Source of the DNA: Alkalibacterium pelagium
GTDB taxonomy: Bacteria > Bacillota > Bacilli > Lactobacillales > Carnobacteriaceae_A
DNA: 64,000 bases
Assembly: GCF_900109325.1 (NCBI RefSeq)
Contig: NZ_FNZU01000001.1
Span: 124,001 to 188,000 of the forward strand
Reading direction: 5' to 3'
The notes below the pieces were generated by a model. The model was given only the letters and a program-made list of their open reading frames with translations. It ran no database searches and was not told the DNA's origin. Positions within the stretch are counted from its first letter, which is position 1; each line of letters starts with the position of its first letter. Made by a program: the position numbers and the translations under genes. This document shows positions 63,493 to 64,000 of the stretch, piece by piece.

Positions 63493-64000
63493 ATGAAACT
63501 ATTATTTGCTGCTTCAGAGTGTGCACCTTTCTTTAAAACTGGTGGACTCGGGGATGTCATGGGTTCCCTCCCAAAGGAACTGGCGAAAGAAGGGAACGAT
63601 GTCCGTGTCGTTCTTCCCTATTTTGTTCAGAAGCTAAGTGAAGAGACGATTGAGGAACTGGAAGATGTCTGTTCTTTCACCGTCAAGGTAGGATGGAGGA
63701 ATCAGCATTGTGGCATCAAGCAGCTGGTTAGAGATAAGGTGACATACTACTTTATTGATAATCTCTTTTATTTTGACAGGGAAAATCTCTATGACTATGG
63801 AGATGACAGTGAACGTTTTGCCTTTTTCCAGCAGGCGGCTATTGAAATGCTTGAACAAATAGGTTTCATCCCAGATATCCTTCATGTCAATGACTGGCAG
63901 ACTGCGATGATGCCTGTGCTTTTAAAAGATAAATACAGCTGGATTAATAGCTTGAGAGATATAAAAACGGTACTGACGATTCATAACATTCTGTTTCAAG
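63493..64000 (+). CDS. glgA: Glycogen synthase (5' part)
   Basis: The reading frame is open to the right end of the window and gives about 169 residues. It begins MKLLFAASECAPFFKTGGLG with the ADP-glucose-binding KTGGLGDV, then has DILHVNDWQTA and VLTIHNILFQ, typical of GT5 glycogen synthases. AAGGAGGA is 12 bases upstream of ATG 63493, and an in-frame GTG at 63481 abuts that site. It uses the ADP-glucose made by GlgC-GlgD. Confidence 0.95.
   Translation, partial: MKLLFAASECAPFFKTGGLGDVMGSLPKELAKEGNDVRVVLPYFVQKLSEETIEELEDVCSFTVKVGWRNQHCGIKQLVRDKVTYYFIDNLFYFDRENLYDYGDDSERFAFFQQAAIEMLEQIGFIPDILHVNDWQTAMMPVLLKDKYSWINSLRDIKTVLTIHNILFQ

Overview
This window looks like a chromosomal segment of a low-GC Gram-positive bacterium of the order Lactobacillales. 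A Carnobacteriaceae member of the Alkalibacterium/Marinilactibacillus type would fit. This placement is inference from gene content and order: hprK-lgt-gpsA-galU-trxB, rapZ-yvcK-whiA, tex-sprT, Spx, FloA, strong AGGAGG ribosome binding sites and lipobox lipoproteins. No 16S or ribosomal protein gene is present to confirm it. No prophage, transposase or CRISPR array was seen.

Layout. 0-0.2 kb: the 5' part of an ABC ATPase gene running leftwards, divergent from a regulator with two MerR DNA-binding domains. 1.4-11.6 kb: a conserved housekeeping block (hprK, lgt, gpsA, galU, trxB, pgcA, a DUF2892 protein, rapZ, yvcK, whiA) linking carbon control, envelope precursors, redox and cell division. 11.6-18.5 kb: two separate rnfC-rnfD cassettes, each without rnfA/B/E/G, separated by a lipoprotein gene and an mgtC gene. 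The first has a good Fur-box-like operator. 18.7-25.5 kb: a two-part chromate-type transporter, a GT8 glycosyltransferase overlapping a glutathione-reductase-like gene, a guanine riboswitch with its purine permease gene, and a bactofilin-like membrane protein. 25.8-28.7 kb: a YknXYZ/MacB-type efflux operon.

28.9-39.4 kb: two metallophosphoesterases, tex, sprT, a cluster of short inverted repeats, a HAD hydrolase, tRNA-Leu(GAG), a decayed gene joined to a DUF1801 gene, and a MarR-ABC-ABC operon for a heterodimeric multidrug exporter. 39.7-45.1 kb: an AEC transporter, two glyoxalase-fold proteins, gamma-glutamyltransferase, a ROK kinase and an SGNH hydrolase. 45.4-51.6 kb: a xylan module with a membrane-anchored CBM22-GH10-CBM9 xylanase under a near-ideal CcpA site, followed by a sugar ABC importer (binding lipoprotein and two permeases, no ATPase) behind a promoter with a 22-A tract. 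51.7-58.9 kb: a YrhK-like protein, Spx, an aldo/keto reductase, a phasin-like protein with an ABC1 kinase, an aromatic acid exporter, and a FloA flotillin operon with NfeD and a basic membrane protein. 59.2-64 kb: the glycogen operon glgBCD-glgA, cut off by the window end.

Together these genes describe a fermentative, carbohydrate-using cell with CcpA/HPrK control, xylan use, glycogen storage, thiol redox protection and several efflux systems. The least ordinary part is the duplicated minimal RnfC-RnfD electron-transfer module with an apparent iron-responsive promoter.
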